Source of the DNA: Alphaproteobacteria bacterium
GTDB taxonomy: Bacteria; Pseudomonadota; Alphaproteobacteria; DSM-16000; Inquilinaceae
Assembly (NCBI GenBank): GCA_028277405.1
Contig: JANQGH010000070.1
Location: 124,001 to 188,000 of the forward strand
Reading direction: 5' to 3'
DNA: 64,000 nucleotides
Shown piece after piece: positions 25,688-33,789 of this stretch. A program made the translations under genes and the position numbers. Numbering within the stretch: the first letter of the stretch is position 1; each line of letters opens with the position of its first letter. Below the pieces are notes generated by a model. The model did not search any database and was not told where the DNA came from. It saw only the letters and a program-made list of their open reading frames with translations.

Positions 25688-25747
25688 AGTTTGGGCATCG
25701 GATGACATAGGTTTGCGCCGCACCCATTCTTTAGCGGAGACCGACTC

Positions 25748-26827
25748 GTGTTTGATCGCCCCCTGGCCACCCCTCTTATTCTGCTAAGCGCACTTGCCAT
25801 CGGCAGCAGCGCCAACGCCCAGCCCATCTCGGTAACGGATCAATATGATCGCTCCATCACGCTGGACGGTCCGGCCGAACGCATCGTGACGATTCCTATC
25901 CCCGCCGCCGCGATGGTGATCGCGATCGATGGCGGCACGGACCGGCTGGCCGGCATGCATCCCTCGTCGCGCTCGGCCCTGATGGAAGGCATTCTGGGCG
26001 AGTTCTTCCCCGCCGCCCAGGAGATCCCGGCCGAGTTCGTCGGCGACGGATTTGCGCCCAACGTGGAAGAGGTGCTGCAGCTTGACCCGGATCTGGTCAT
26101 CCAATGGGGCACGCGCGGCGACGACATCGTGCTGCCCCTGACCGACGCGGGGCTGGACGTGCTGACACTGGCCTATGGCACGGAAGAGTTGACCCGCGAG
26201 TGGATCGACATCATCGGCTCGGTGACCCGCAACGAGGACAAATCCGCCCGGCTGATCGATTGGCGCGACGAGGTCCTGCAGACGGTACAGGACGATTTGT
26301 CGGGAGTCAGCGATGGCGACCGCCCGCGCGTCGTCTATTTCCTGCGCTTTCTGTCAAGCCTGCGCGTGGCCGGCGAAGGCACCTACAACGACTTCTACAT
26401 CGACCTGGCGGGCGGCCAGAACCCGGCCGACGGCGCCAGCGGCTGGCTCAACGTGGATCCTGAGCAGATCATCGCCTGGGACCCGGAGGTCATCCTGCTG
26501 AACGGCTTCGAAAGCGACCTCTCGCCCCAGGACGTCTATGACAACCCCCTGTTTTCCGGGGTCAGCGCCGTGCGCGACGGCCGCGTCTACCAGGTGCCCC
26601 TGGGCGGCTACCGGTGGGATCCGCCGAGCCAGGAATCGCCGTTGATGTGGATGTGGCTGGCCGAGATTCTCCAGCCGGACCAGGTCGACTATCCGCTGCG
26701 CGACGCGATTGCGGACGCCTATGGCTGGATCTACGGCCAAACGCCCAGCACGGCGCAGATCGACGCGGTGTTGAGGCTGGAGGCCAATGGCGAGGCCGCC
26801 GGCTACGACGTCTTCAGCGCCAACTAG
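25748..26827 (+). CDS. Iron-type ABC transporter substrate-binding protein (TroA/FepB superfamily)
   Basis: A 359-residue periplasmic binding protein with a Sec signal peptide ending ANA-Q. The mature part opens with VTDQYDRSITLDGPAERIVTI and continues with the PNVEEVLQLDPDLVIQWG block that defines the helical-backbone (cluster A-II) family for siderophore, haem or B12. NPLFSGVSAVRDGRVYQVPLGGYRWDPPS follows near the end. The start is a GTG with AGCGGAGA about eight bases upstream. It is the first gene of a five-gene operon behind a Fur-box-like site, so an iron-chelate ligand is likely. Confidence 0.9.
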   Translation: MFDRPLATPLILLSALAIGSSANAQPISVTDQYDRSITLDGPAERIVTIPIPAAAMVIAIDGGTDRLAGMHPSSRSALMEGILGEFFPAAQEIPAEFVGDGFAPNVEEVLQLDPDLVIQWGTRGDDIVLPLTDAGLDVLTLAYGTEELTREWIDIIGSVTRNEDKSARLIDWRDEVLQTVQDDLSGVSDGDRPRVVYFLRFLSSLRVAGEGTYNDFYIDLAGGQNPADGASGWLNVDPEQIIAWDPEVILLNGFESDLSPQDVYDNPLFSGVSAVRDGRVYQVPLGGYRWDPPSQESPLMWMWLAEILQPDQVDYPLRDAIADAYGWIYGQTPSTAQIDAVLRLEANGEAAGYDVFSAN

Positions 26828-26861
26828 CGGCGGATCGGCTCTGACAATCGGGGGCGCCACC

Positions 26862-27929
26862 ATGGACTCCACCGTCCAGGCCGAGAACGGCCGTGCGCTT
26901 GGCGGAACCGACCTTCAAGGCGTCGGCGTGACGACCGGGCTGGTGCTGCTGCTGCTCGCGGCGGCCGGCGTCGCCCTCTCGGTGGGGCGATACCCGGTCG
27001 GGTTCTGGGATCTGCTGACCATAGCGGGGGGCTGGGTAGGGATCGGCCCGGGCCGCGCCGGCGTGGGCGAGACCGATTGGCGCGTGGTCGAACTCGTGCG
27101 CGCGCCCCGGGTCTTGGTCGCCGCGCTTTGCGGCGCCGGCCTGGCCCTGGCCGGCGCGACCCTGCAAGGCATCTTCCGCAACCCGCTGGTCGGCCCCCAG
27201 ATGATCGGGGTGTCGTCGGGCGCGGCCTTCGGCGGGGCGCTGGCGATCCTGCTGGTCCTGGGCGCGGCGGCCCTGATCGGCCTCGCCTTCGTCTTCGGCT
27301 TGCTGGCCGTCATGATCGTCTATCTGGTCAGCCGGCAGGACGGGCGATCGCCGATCCTGATGCTCGTGCTCGCCGGGGTGGTCGTCTCCGCCCTGTTCGG
27401 CGCCCTGGTGTCGTTGCTGACCTATCTGGCCGACCCGAACGATACCTTGCCGGCGATCGTCTTCTGGCTGATGGGCTCGTTCGCGGTGGCGAACTTCACC
27501 AAGGTCGCCATCGTTGCCGGTGCCCTGGTCCTGTTCGGCCTGCCGCTGCTGATGATGCGGTTCGGCATCAACCTGCTGTCGCTCGGCGATGAGGAGGCGG
27601 AGGCGCTGGGCGTTCCGGTCGAGCGCACGCGCTGGATCGCCCTGATCTGTGTCACCGCCATCACCGCCTCGACCGTCGCGATCGCCGGCATCGTCGGCTG
27701 GGTCGGCCTGGTCGTTCCTCACCTTGCGCGCATGATCGTCGGGCCGGACCACCGGCGCCTGCTGCCGGCCTCGGCCCTGCTCGGCGCCAGCTACATGATC
27801 GCGGTCGATACCGTGGCCAGAACCCTGACCCCGGCCGAAATCCCCCTCGGTGTCCTGACCGCCATCATCGGCGCGCCGATCTTCGGCATTCTGCTGCGCC
27901 GGACCCAGCGCAAGGGGTGGGAGGCATGA
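26862..27929 (+). CDS. FecCD-type ABC permease
   Basis: A 355-residue, roughly 10-helix permease of the BtuC/FecCD family. Family signatures are RAPRVLVAALCGAGLALAGATLQGIFRNPL, GVSSGAAFGG, and IVGWVGLVVPHLARMIVGPDHRRLLPASALLGA. The start is the ATG at 26862, with a GGGGGC purine run upstream. It overlaps the ATPase gene by four bases. It forms the membrane channel, probably as a homodimer since only one permease is encoded in this operon. Confidence 0.94.
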   Translation: MDSTVQAENGRALGGTDLQGVGVTTGLVLLLLAAAGVALSVGRYPVGFWDLLTIAGGWVGIGPGRAGVGETDWRVVELVRAPRVLVAALCGAGLALAGATLQGIFRNPLVGPQMIGVSSGAAFGGALAILLVLGAAALIGLAFVFGLLAVMIVYLVSRQDGRSPILMLVLAGVVVSALFGALVSLLTYLADPNDTLPAIVFWLMGSFAVANFTKVAIVAGALVLFGLPLLMMRFGINLLSLGDEEAEALGVPVERTRWIALICVTAITASTVAIAGIVGWVGLVVPHLARMIVGPDHRRLLPASALLGASYMIAVDTVARTLTPAEIPLGVLTAIIGAPIFGILLRRTQRKGWEA

Positions 27930-28693
27930 TCGCGGCCCGGGACATTGGCTTTCGCTATCCGAGAAACGATGCCTGGGTCTTCCAAGGCCTCTCGTTCGAG
28001 ATCGAGGCCGGCCAGATCTTCGGCATTCTGGGGCCGAACGGGCGCGGCAAGACGACGCTTTTGAAATGCCTGGTGGGCCTGATCAAGACCAGCACCGGCA
28101 CGCTGCATCTGCCCGACGCGATTGGATACGTGCCCCAGGGGTTTTCGACGCCCTTTGCCTACACGGCGATGGACATCGTCCTGATGGGACGGGCGCGCCA
28201 GATCGGCACCTTCGGCTCGCCGCGCGCCCATGACCGCGCCATCGCCGCCGCCGCGCTGGCCGACCTGGGCATCGAACGTTTCGCCAACCGTCTCGTGACC
28301 AGCCTGTCGGGCGGCGAGCGGCAGATGGTCCTGATCGCGCGGGCATTGGCCAGCGAGGCACCGATCATGATCCTGGACGAACCGACCGCCGCGCTGGATT
28401 TCCGCAACCAGTCGATCGTGCTGCATGTCCTGCACCGGCTGAGCCGCGAGCGCGGGCTGACCATCGTGATGACCACACACCACCCCCAGCATGCGCTGGA
28501 AATCGCCGACGCCGCCTTGCTTTTGCAGGACGGAGACCGGCATGCGGTCGGCCCGATCGCGCAGACCCTGACCGAAGGCCATCTCAGCGACCTCTATGGG
28601 CTGCCGGTTCGGGCGGCGGAGTTCGACCATGGCGACCGGCGGTCGACGGCGATGATCCCCGTCCTGCACTCCGCACGGCAAGCAGCACCATGA
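27926..28693 (+). CDS. Iron-chelate ABC transporter ATP-binding protein
   Basis: A 255-residue ATPase. Walker A is GPNGRGKTT, with arginine where serine or alanine is usual, which is tolerated in this family. The signature is LSGGERQM, Walker B is IMILDEPTAALDF, and the H-loop is MTTHHPQHA. The sequence GYVPQGFSTPFAYTAMDIVLMGR is typical of FecE/BtuD-type ATPases. Start and stop overlap both neighbouring genes by four bases, so the permease, the ATPase and the next gene are tightly coupled. Confidence 0.94.
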   Translation: MIAARDIGFRYPRNDAWVFQGLSFEIEAGQIFGILGPNGRGKTTLLKCLVGLIKTSTGTLHLPDAIGYVPQGFSTPFAYTAMDIVLMGRARQIGTFGSPRAHDRAIAAAALADLGIERFANRLVTSLSGGERQMVLIARALASEAPIMILDEPTAALDFRNQSIVLHVLHRLSRERGLTIVMTTHHPQHALEIADAALLLQDGDRHAVGPIAQTLTEGHLSDLYGLPVRAAEFDHGDRRSTAMIPVLHSARQAAP

Positions 28694-29304
28694 CACGACC
28701 GATCGCCTATCTGTCGCCCCGCGCCGACGCCCAAGCACCGTTCGCGGGCCTGGTGCCCGACGGCCTCAACCTGTCGACCATCCCCGAACGCGCCCTGCCC
28801 GATCAGCCACCGGACCGCTTCGGCGCGCTCTTGGTGCCGATGCATATCGACCAGCGCCGCTTCGCCGCCGCCGGGCCCTGGATCTCCAAGTTCTTTCAGG
28901 CGGGTGGAACGCTGGTGTTCAACGGTCTGCTGGCCTATCCGTTCCATCCCGCGCTGGCCCGGTTCCAGCCGTTGGCGCGGCCACGCGTGGACCAGTTTCG
29001 GGTGCGGATCATGGCGGACCATCCGGTCTGGCGCGGCGTCGATTCCGATGACCTTACGTTTCGCCGTGGCGTTGCTGGCTTTTACGGACGGGGCTGCAAC
29101 CCGCCCCCGCCCGGCGCGCGGATCGTCGGCACGATCGATCACGGCAGGTGCCGGATCGACTGGCAGTGGCATCCGCCGGAAGGCGGCCGGCTGCTGATGC
29201 ATGCCGGCAACGATCTGTGGATGTATGCGCGTGACAAGAACAGTGCCGGCGCGCTGACACCGCAATTGCTGCGCTGGTGCGCGGCGGAGGAGACTGTCTC
29301 TTGA
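28690..29304 (+). CDS. Unknown protein of iron operon, probable amidotransferase-like fold
   Basis: A 204-residue protein I do not recognise as a named family. The order of elements (PIAYLSPR, then FGALLVPMHIDQRRF, FFQAGGTLVFNG, then ADHPVWRGV, then RIDWQWHPPEGGRLLMH) fits a class I glutamine-amidotransferase or ThuA-like alpha/beta fold, but no cysteine nucleophile elbow is visible, so it is probably not a glutaminase. It overlaps the ATPase gene by four bases and the next gene by four bases. A role in handling the imported iron chelate is inferred from context. Confidence 0.75.
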   Translation: MTRPIAYLSPRADAQAPFAGLVPDGLNLSTIPERALPDQPPDRFGALLVPMHIDQRRFAAAGPWISKFFQAGGTLVFNGLLAYPFHPALARFQPLARPRVDQFRVRIMADHPVWRGVDSDDLTFRRGVAGFYGRGCNPPPPGARIVGTIDHGRCRIDWQWHPPEGGRLLMHAGNDLWMYARDKNSAGALTPQLLRWCAAEETVS

Positions 29305-29936
29305 CGGCACCAATCATCGTGCTGGATGGCGGCACGAGCTATCACGCGTTCAGCCTGAGCGACCCGATGCTGGGGCCGTGGTTCGACCAGCGCCTTTACG
29401 TCGACGACGTCTCCGCCGAGACGCTGGGGCACGCGGGCACCGTCGTTGTGCCGTGCCGCCTGAACCCGGATTGGCTGGTCGCGCATTCCGATCTGCTGGT
29501 CGAGGTGTTACGGCAGGGCCGTACGCTGATCGCGATGGGCGAGACGGAGCCCCAATCGTGGCTGCCGGATATCCGTTTCACCTCGGTGCCGACGAACTTC
29601 TGGTGGTGGCTGGAACCCGAGGGCGATCTCGGCCTTCACATCGCCGCCCCCGATCACGGGCTGTTCGATTTTCTGACATTGGCCGAGGCGACCTGGCACT
29701 ATCACGGCACGTTTGAGACGCCTGATGGTGCAACGTCGCTTGTCAACGCCGCCGATGGCGGCTCGATCCTGCTCGACGATCGCACGTCCTGGCCCGGCCG
29801 CCTGATCCTGACCTCGCTCGACCCGTTCTATCACCATGGCAGCTTCTTCATGCCCGCCGCCTCCCGCTTCCTCGTCGGCTTTACGCAATGGATTCAATCG
29901 GGAATGCCGATCCATCGGCATCGCCCTGACGGTTGA
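29301..29936 (+). CDS. Unknown protein of iron operon, likely paralogous fold to its neighbour
   Basis: A 211-residue protein of no named family. It opens APIIVLDGGTSYHAFSL and repeats the neighbour's layout: TVVVPCRLNPDWLV, then LLVEVLRQGRTLIAMG, then DHGLFDFLTLAEATWHYHG and LILTSLDPFYHHGS. The many histidines and aromatics near the end (YHHG, WHYHG) could bind metal. The start is a TTG that overlaps the previous TGA (TTGA), with GGAGGAG eight bases upstream. An in-frame ATG at 29277 lies inside the previous gene and is less well placed. It is last in the Fur-linked operon. Confidence 0.72.
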   Translation: MTAPIIVLDGGTSYHAFSLSDPMLGPWFDQRLYVDDVSAETLGHAGTVVVPCRLNPDWLVAHSDLLVEVLRQGRTLIAMGETEPQSWLPDIRFTSVPTNFWWWLEPEGDLGLHIAAPDHGLFDFLTLAEATWHYHGTFETPDGATSLVNAADGGSILLDDRTSWPGRLILTSLDPFYHHGSFFMPAASRFLVGFTQWIQSGMPIHRHRPDG

Positions 29937-30031
29937 GGCGGCCGACCGCCGCCGCTATCCTCGATAGACCTCTGGCGGGTCTTGGAGGGTTGATCGCTCG
30001 GCCTCGCGAGAGCCGGGTGCCGACGGTACAG

Positions 30032-30352
30032 TCAGCGCGCTTGCGACGTGGACTGGATGACCTCGAAGCCTTCGAAGACCGGATGGCCAAGATAGTTGCT
30101 TCGTGTCCTGCCGGCCTGCGCGTGCGCCTTGCGAAAGGCATCCGACCGGGTCCAGTTCTCGAAATGCGTGCGAGAGGCCCAGATCGAATGAGAGGCGTAA
30201 AGCGTATGGTCCTCGGTCGACGGCCCGCGCAGCAGATGGAACTCCCTGAACCCGGGCACATCGCCGAGATGCGATTCCCGATCGCGCCAAACGGTCTCGA
30301 ACTCGGCCTCGGACCCGATCTTCACCCTGAAACGATTCATCGCCACGAACAA
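30032..30352 (-). CDS. IsdG/HmoA-like antibiotic-biosynthesis-monooxygenase-fold protein
   Basis: A 106-residue ferredoxin-like-fold (ABM) protein. It contains AMNRFRVKIGSEAEFE, the SHLGDVPGFREFHLLRG strand-helix, and TLYASHSIWASRTHFENW, which holds the W and N residues typical of haem-degrading IsdG relatives. Such proteins cleave haem or bind it. Chosen start: TTG at 30352, eight bases after GAGGG. It gives MFVAMNRF, the usual beginning of close relatives. The ATG at 30340 would remove the first strand. It is divergent from hemP with two Fur-box-like sites between them, so iron control of both is likely. Confidence 0.82.
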   Translation of the reverse strand: MFVAMNRFRVKIGSEAEFETVWRDRESHLGDVPGFREFHLLRGPSTEDHTLYASHSIWASRTHFENWTRSDAFRKAHAQAGRTRSNYLGHPVFEGFEVIQSTSQAR

Positions 30353-30447
30353 CGCCACATCCCTCTTTCCGTCGTATCGGCCCGGACGACCCCCGATAGA
30401 CAGAGGTTGCCGGCAAGCATCGAAGCCTAACACAGCCGAAATAGAAT

Positions 30448-30488
30448 GCGAACGATTCTGAATTGCATTGCAAATGAGAACGGTTCGC
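30448..30488. promoter_or_regulatory. Two adjacent Fur-box-like operators between the monooxygenase gene and hemP
   Basis: GCGAACGATTCTGAATTGC (30448-30466) and GCAAATGAGAACGGTTCGC (30470-30488) are two 19-bp palindromic elements in opposite orientation, 3 bp apart. Each shares GCrAA and TTsGC ends with the sites at 25669 and 36689. The second differs from the reverse complement of the 36689 site at one base. They sit in the divergent promoter region and probably bind Fur dimers side by side. Confidence 0.75.
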
Positions 30489-30549
30489 GATACCAATAGC
30501 CGATGGACTGGATCGGACCTTCACACCCCCACAGCGATCGACGTGAGCC

Positions 30550-30759
30550 ATGAGTGCGCAACTGAATTCACTTCACAAAGCACAGACCCGGCATTGGAAA
30601 GGCGCAGCACCGATCGACAGTGCCAGGGCCGTGCCACAGAGTCGCGTTCTGGACAGCGCCCACATTCTGGCCGGACAGCGAGAAGTCATCATCGAGCATG
30701 AAGGCGTGGTCTACCGGCTTCGACATACGAAAAACGGCAAGCTGATTCTGACCAAGTGA
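30550..30759 (+). CDS. hemP: Hemin uptake protein HemP
   Basis: A 69-residue protein whose C-terminal 28 residues are the whole HemP/HmuP domain: [26 protein letters not shown], given here as two pieces [14 protein letters not shown] and [12 protein letters not shown]. The N-terminal 35 residues are poorly conserved in the family. HemP/HmuP is reported as a regulator or accessory factor of haem uptake in several proteobacteria. It lies 62 bp downstream of the nearer Fur-box-like site, but no haem receptor gene is in the window. Confidence 0.92.
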   Translation: MSAQLNSLHKAQTRHWKGAAPIDSARAVPQSRVLDSAHILAGQREVIIEHEGVVYRLRHTKNGKLILTK

Positions 30760-30838
30760 CAGCGTCCAAGTGGCGCCGGCATCAGCTCGACAAACCTCAA
30801 CAAACACCTGGCAATTCGTAGCTGCTGCCGCGTCCAAC

Positions 30839-30865
30839 TCGGCCGAGGCCAATGGTCTCGGCCGA
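30839..30865. terminator. Hairpin after hemP, possible terminator
   Basis: A perfect 9-bp stem (TCGGCCGAG with CTCGGCCGA) around a 9-base loop lies 80 bp past the hemP stop. No T-tract follows, so it may be an attenuator or RNA-stability element rather than an intrinsic terminator. Confidence 0.45.
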
Positions 30866-30891
30866 CTCAATCAGCAAAAAGAGGTCCATCG

Positions 30892-30972
30892 ATGCCCGAG
30901 CCGACCGTCGCCCCTCCCGACAGAGAACCACACGTCGTGAATGCAAGTCGTGAGCCCGTCGCCGATGCCTGA
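30892..30972 (+). CDS. Possible 26-residue leader peptide coupled to next gene
   Basis: A short frame encoding MPEPTVAPPDREPHVVNASR and six more residues has a well-placed GAGG seven bases upstream. Its stop codon (TGA at 30970-30972) lies just after the ATG at 30965 of the 328-residue gene, in a different frame. The gene downstream has no good ribosome site of its own, so the leader may serve to deliver ribosomes by coupling. No conserved function is recognised. Confidence 0.4.
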   Translation: MPEPTVAPPDREPHVVNASREPVADA

Positions 30973-31951
30973 GATCGCCAATCAGAACAACGTTTGCCGC
31001 ATCAGCGACCTCAGCTTTACGTCCTGCCTGGTCATCTGGTCGCTGCGGCGCGGCGTGCACCAGCCCGGCAATGCAGAGGCTCTCAAACGCACGTTCGAAC
31101 GAACGTTCGGCGCCGATGGCGTCGACGATGCGCTGATGCTGTTCGGACAGTTGGTCGGCGGCTTGCGACGGGGCCTGAAACTGCCCCCGGACATTCGCGC
31201 GCCCGAAGACGGCAACGTTTCGTATCAAGAAGTTACGTTGCTGTCCTTGCTGGCCGCCTTCCAACATCAGACGCCGACAGACGCGCGCCGACTGATCGTG
31301 CGGATGTTTCACCGCGACCAATGCGAGGCGTTCGCGGCGGTCGCGGCGGGGTTCGCCGACGCCCTCCTCAAGGCCAATCAAGTGCTGCCGCCGGACGGGC
31401 GCGGAGAAGGCACGATTGTTCCCTTGTCGCCGCGCACGCGGCCTCGGAAAAAGCTGGCGCAGCCGGTCGAACCGGGTGCGCTGACCGCCCAGGAAGCCGT
31501 CATCGTGACCGGGATACGCATTTGGGTGCGTGCCTTGAAGCAAGGCGGCAGCCCCCACGCGGTGCTGCGCGCCCATTTCGACGAGTGGGGCGTTGCGGAG
31601 GCCACGAGCAGTTTGAACGCCGTGATGAACCATACCGGCCGCTGCGCGACCCGGGCATTCGATGTCCGCTGCCCCAAATGCCCCGGCGTTTCCGCCGACG
31701 AGGCCAGAGTCTTGAGCGCAACCGCCGCCATGCAGCGCGGCGACCGGGTGGCCGCGATGGGCCTGTTGCTGGCGTGGCTGCCGTCGCCGGTCGTTCAACT
31801 GACGATCGCGGCCTTGGAGGGTCTGGCGCGCGCCTTTACCGAGGCGCGTGCGGAACTGCCGCAACGACGTTGGCGGTTCGATGAAACCGCCCAACTGCAG
31901 CCGGGAACCGCTGACGGCGCAGAGGACGCCCAGCGCCCGACCCTGCACTGA
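30965..31951 (+). CDS. Hypothetical protein of the iron island
   Basis: A 328-residue mostly helical protein of no named family. The N-terminal half has SDLSFTSCLVIWSLRRGVHQ and LFGQLVGGLRRGLKLP. The C-terminal half has HAVLRAHFDEWGVAEATSSLNAVM, then CATRAFDVRCPKCPGVSADE, a cysteine cluster (four Cys in about 30 residues), and LLLAWLPSPVVQLTIAALEGLARAF. The cysteine cluster could hold a metal or iron-sulfur centre, but this is not established. It lies between hemP and a peroxiredoxin, so iron or haem homeostasis is suggested by context. The start is the ATG at 30965. Another in-frame ATG is at 30941. Confidence 0.7.
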   Translation: MPEIANQNNVCRISDLSFTSCLVIWSLRRGVHQPGNAEALKRTFERTFGADGVDDALMLFGQLVGGLRRGLKLPPDIRAPEDGNVSYQEVTLLSLLAAFQHQTPTDARRLIVRMFHRDQCEAFAAVAAGFADALLKANQVLPPDGRGEGTIVPLSPRTRPRKKLAQPVEPGALTAQEAVIVTGIRIWVRALKQGGSPHAVLRAHFDEWGVAEATSSLNAVMNHTGRCATRAFDVRCPKCPGVSADEARVLSATAAMQRGDRVAAMGLLLAWLPSPVVQLTIAALEGLARAFTEARAELPQRRWRFDETAQLQPGTADGAEDAQRPTLH

Positions 31952-31983
31952 TACCAAGGCTCGACGATAATGACCCTTGGTAT
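31951..31983. terminator. Inverted repeat between the hypothetical gene and the peroxiredoxin gene
   Basis: ATACCAAGG (31951-31959) pairs with CCTTGGTAT (31975-31983) around a 15-base loop, beginning at the last base of the upstream stop codon. It has no T-tract. It may end the upstream transcript or act as an operator for the peroxiredoxin promoter 60 bp further on. Confidence 0.5.
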
Positions 31984-32042
31984 AAGCCCGTGCCGCCGCT
32001 GAGCCTGCGGCACGGTCCGATTCCGCACAAGAGGACACGCGT

Positions 32043-32567
32043 ATGAAGCAAGTGGGCGACCGAGTTCCGCAGGTCGACTTCATGACCAGACAGGACGGCG
32101 AATGGAAGACCGTCAGCAGTGACAGCATCTTCAGCGGCAAGACGGTCATCGTCTTTGCCCTGCCTGGCGCCTTCACGCCGACCTGCTCGACGACTCATCT
32201 GCCGGGCTATCTGGCCCTTGCCGGCGAGTTGCATGAGCATGGGGTCGACGACATCGTCTGCCTGTCGGTCAATGACGGTTTCGTCATGAACGCCTGGGCC
32301 GCCGATCAGAATGTCGATGGCGAGGTGCGCATGGTGCCGGATGGCAGCGGCCACTTCACAAGGGGCATGGGCATGGAAGTCGACCTCGACGAGTTGGGCT
32401 TCGGCTGCCGGTCTTGGCGTTATTCGATGCTGGTCGAGGACGGCGTCATCACCGGCCTGTTCGCCGAGGACAGGGACCAGCCGGGCGATCCGTTCGAGGT
32501 CAGCGACGCGATGACCATGTTGAAGTTCGTTCGCCACCGCAACAACGAGGACCGGATCGCGGTCTAG
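32043..32567 (+). CDS. Prx5-type peroxiredoxin
   Basis: A 174-residue thiol peroxidase of the Prx5/AhpE-like branch. The peroxidatic site is PGAFTPTCS with C48, and the active-site arginine lies in the conserved GCRSWRYSMLVEDG. SVNDGFVMNAWA is also typical of this family. No N-terminal targeting signal is present, so it is cytoplasmic. It reduces peroxides using glutathione or glutaredoxin. Placement among iron-uptake genes suggests protection from iron-driven peroxide chemistry. A converging terminator lies 52 bp downstream. Confidence 0.92.
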   Translation: MKQVGDRVPQVDFMTRQDGEWKTVSSDSIFSGKTVIVFALPGAFTPTCSTTHLPGYLALAGELHEHGVDDIVCLSVNDGFVMNAWAADQNVDGEVRMVPDGSGHFTRGMGMEVDLDELGFGCRSWRYSMLVEDGVITGLFAEDRDQPGDPFEVSDAMTMLKFVRHRNNEDRIAV

Positions 32568-32618
32568 GCCATCGGACGTCGACGGAGCGTCGCACGTTTC
32601 GCCGGCACCAAACACCAA

Positions 32619-32653
32619 TGGGCCGGGCAAGGTGATCCACCGAGCCCGGCCCA
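32619..32653. terminator. Bidirectional hairpin between converging genes
   Basis: TGGGCCGGGC and GCCCGGCCCA form a perfect 10-bp stem with a 15-base loop, placed between the stops of the peroxiredoxin gene (32567) and the binding-protein gene (32675). The flanking sequence is not T-rich, so strength is uncertain. Confidence 0.65.
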
Positions 32654-32674
32654 CTTCTCGTGATTGCGGACCCG

Positions 32675-33583
32675 CTAGTTCTGGGCGACCCCATAGATGC
32701 TTGCAATGTCATCCAGCATGAGATGCGCCGCCAGTATGCCGCCGGCGGTGTTCCAGACGACGTCGTCCACCGCGTCAACCCGCCCTGCCTGCACGGCGGA
32801 AAGGGACTGCCACAGCGGATCGTTCAACGCCCCGTCCTGCTGGGCCACCCCTTCGCCATCGCCCGTGTCGTAGGTGAAATAGAAGATGCGGTCGCCATCC
32901 ATGTCGGGAATGCTCTCGCGGCCAACGCGCAAGGCAAATTCGTCGACATTCTGGTTCTCCGGCCGGGCGAAGCCCAGGTCGCCCAGGATGACGCCTGAGA
33001 AGCTGTCGAGCTGATAAATGCGGATCTGGCTTGGCAGAAAGCGAATGACCGACACCTCCTCTTGCAAGCTGTCCCCCAGGCCCTCGCGAAGCGCTGCTAT
33101 GCGCGCATCGTATTCGGCCAGGACCTGTTCGCCTTGCTCCTGCACGCCCAGGGCATCGGCGTACAGGTCGAAGTTGACCCGCCAATCGCCCCGCAAACGT
33201 TCCGACAGAATGGTCGGGGCGATCGCGGAGAGCTGCGGATAGACCTCTTCATGCCGTTGCTTGTTGCCGAGAATGAGGTCGGGTTCCAGCGCCGCGACCA
33301 GTTCCAGATTGATGGCGTTTTCCGTACCCAGATTAACCGCTTCGGCCATGGCGTCGGCGATGTGGTCGTACCAGGGATCACCGGTCCAGGACTGGGCGGC
33401 ACCGACCGGGGCGATGCCAAGCGCCAGCAGGGCCTCAGTGCCCTCGTTGGTGAGCACGACGATCCGTTGCGGGTTCTCGGGCACGTCAGTCGTGCCCATG
33501 GCGTGTTCGATTTCGTCGGCACCGACCGACGTGGTCAGGAAGACCATGGACGCGCCGATCAGGGCGCAGGCAAACGAACGCAT
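32675..33583 (-). CDS. Siderophore-type ABC transporter substrate-binding protein (FepB/FhuD-like)
   Basis: A 302-residue periplasmic protein with a signal peptide (MRSFACALIGASMVF, ending SVGA-D). The motifs NPQRIVVLTNEGTEALLALGIAPVG, LELVAALEPDLILGN and the C-terminal HLMLDDIASIYG mark the iron-siderophore binding group. The start is the ATG at 33583, with GGGAG nine bases upstream. It is divergent from the two permease genes and the ATPase at 33790-36648, with which it forms a complete importer. I see no Fur-box-like element in the 206-bp divergent space, unlike the first importer. Confidence 0.92.
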   Translation of the reverse strand: MRSFACALIGASMVFLTTSVGADEIEHAMGTTDVPENPQRIVVLTNEGTEALLALGIAPVGAAQSWTGDPWYDHIADAMAEAVNLGTENAINLELVAALEPDLILGNKQRHEEVYPQLSAIAPTILSERLRGDWRVNFDLYADALGVQEQGEQVLAEYDARIAALREGLGDSLQEEVSVIRFLPSQIRIYQLDSFSGVILGDLGFARPENQNVDEFALRVGRESIPDMDGDRIFYFTYDTGDGEGVAQQDGALNDPLWQSLSAVQAGRVDAVDDVVWNTAGGILAAHLMLDDIASIYGVAQN

Positions 33584-33789
33584 GGTGGGGGGCTCCCAGT
33601 TGTGAAATCGGACCACCGGATCGTGGGTGGCCGACTGCTGCCTGGGACCTCGGGATGGCCGAACCGTGCTGATTCGGCATCCAACTGTCAATACCGGGCG
33701 CACGTATGGGCTGGCCCCAGCCCGCTGGGAAGGCGCGCGCCGCTGACCCAAGAGCCGCGCGCGCCTCTGGCGGCGATCGGACCTTGCTG

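Larger units (their letters stand above)
25052..25747. other. 696-bp intergenic region with two Fur-box candidates and a hairpin
   Basis: No convincing protein gene lies here. It contains two Fur-box-like palindromes (25243-25261 and 25669-25687), a strong imperfect hairpin (25431-25470) and several short open frames. The best of these are a 22-residue frame at 25306-25374 behind a GGGGGGA and an 86-codon frame at 25416-25676 without a clear ribosome site. The space between the Fur boxes could hold a small iron-responsive RNA. Confidence 0.5.
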
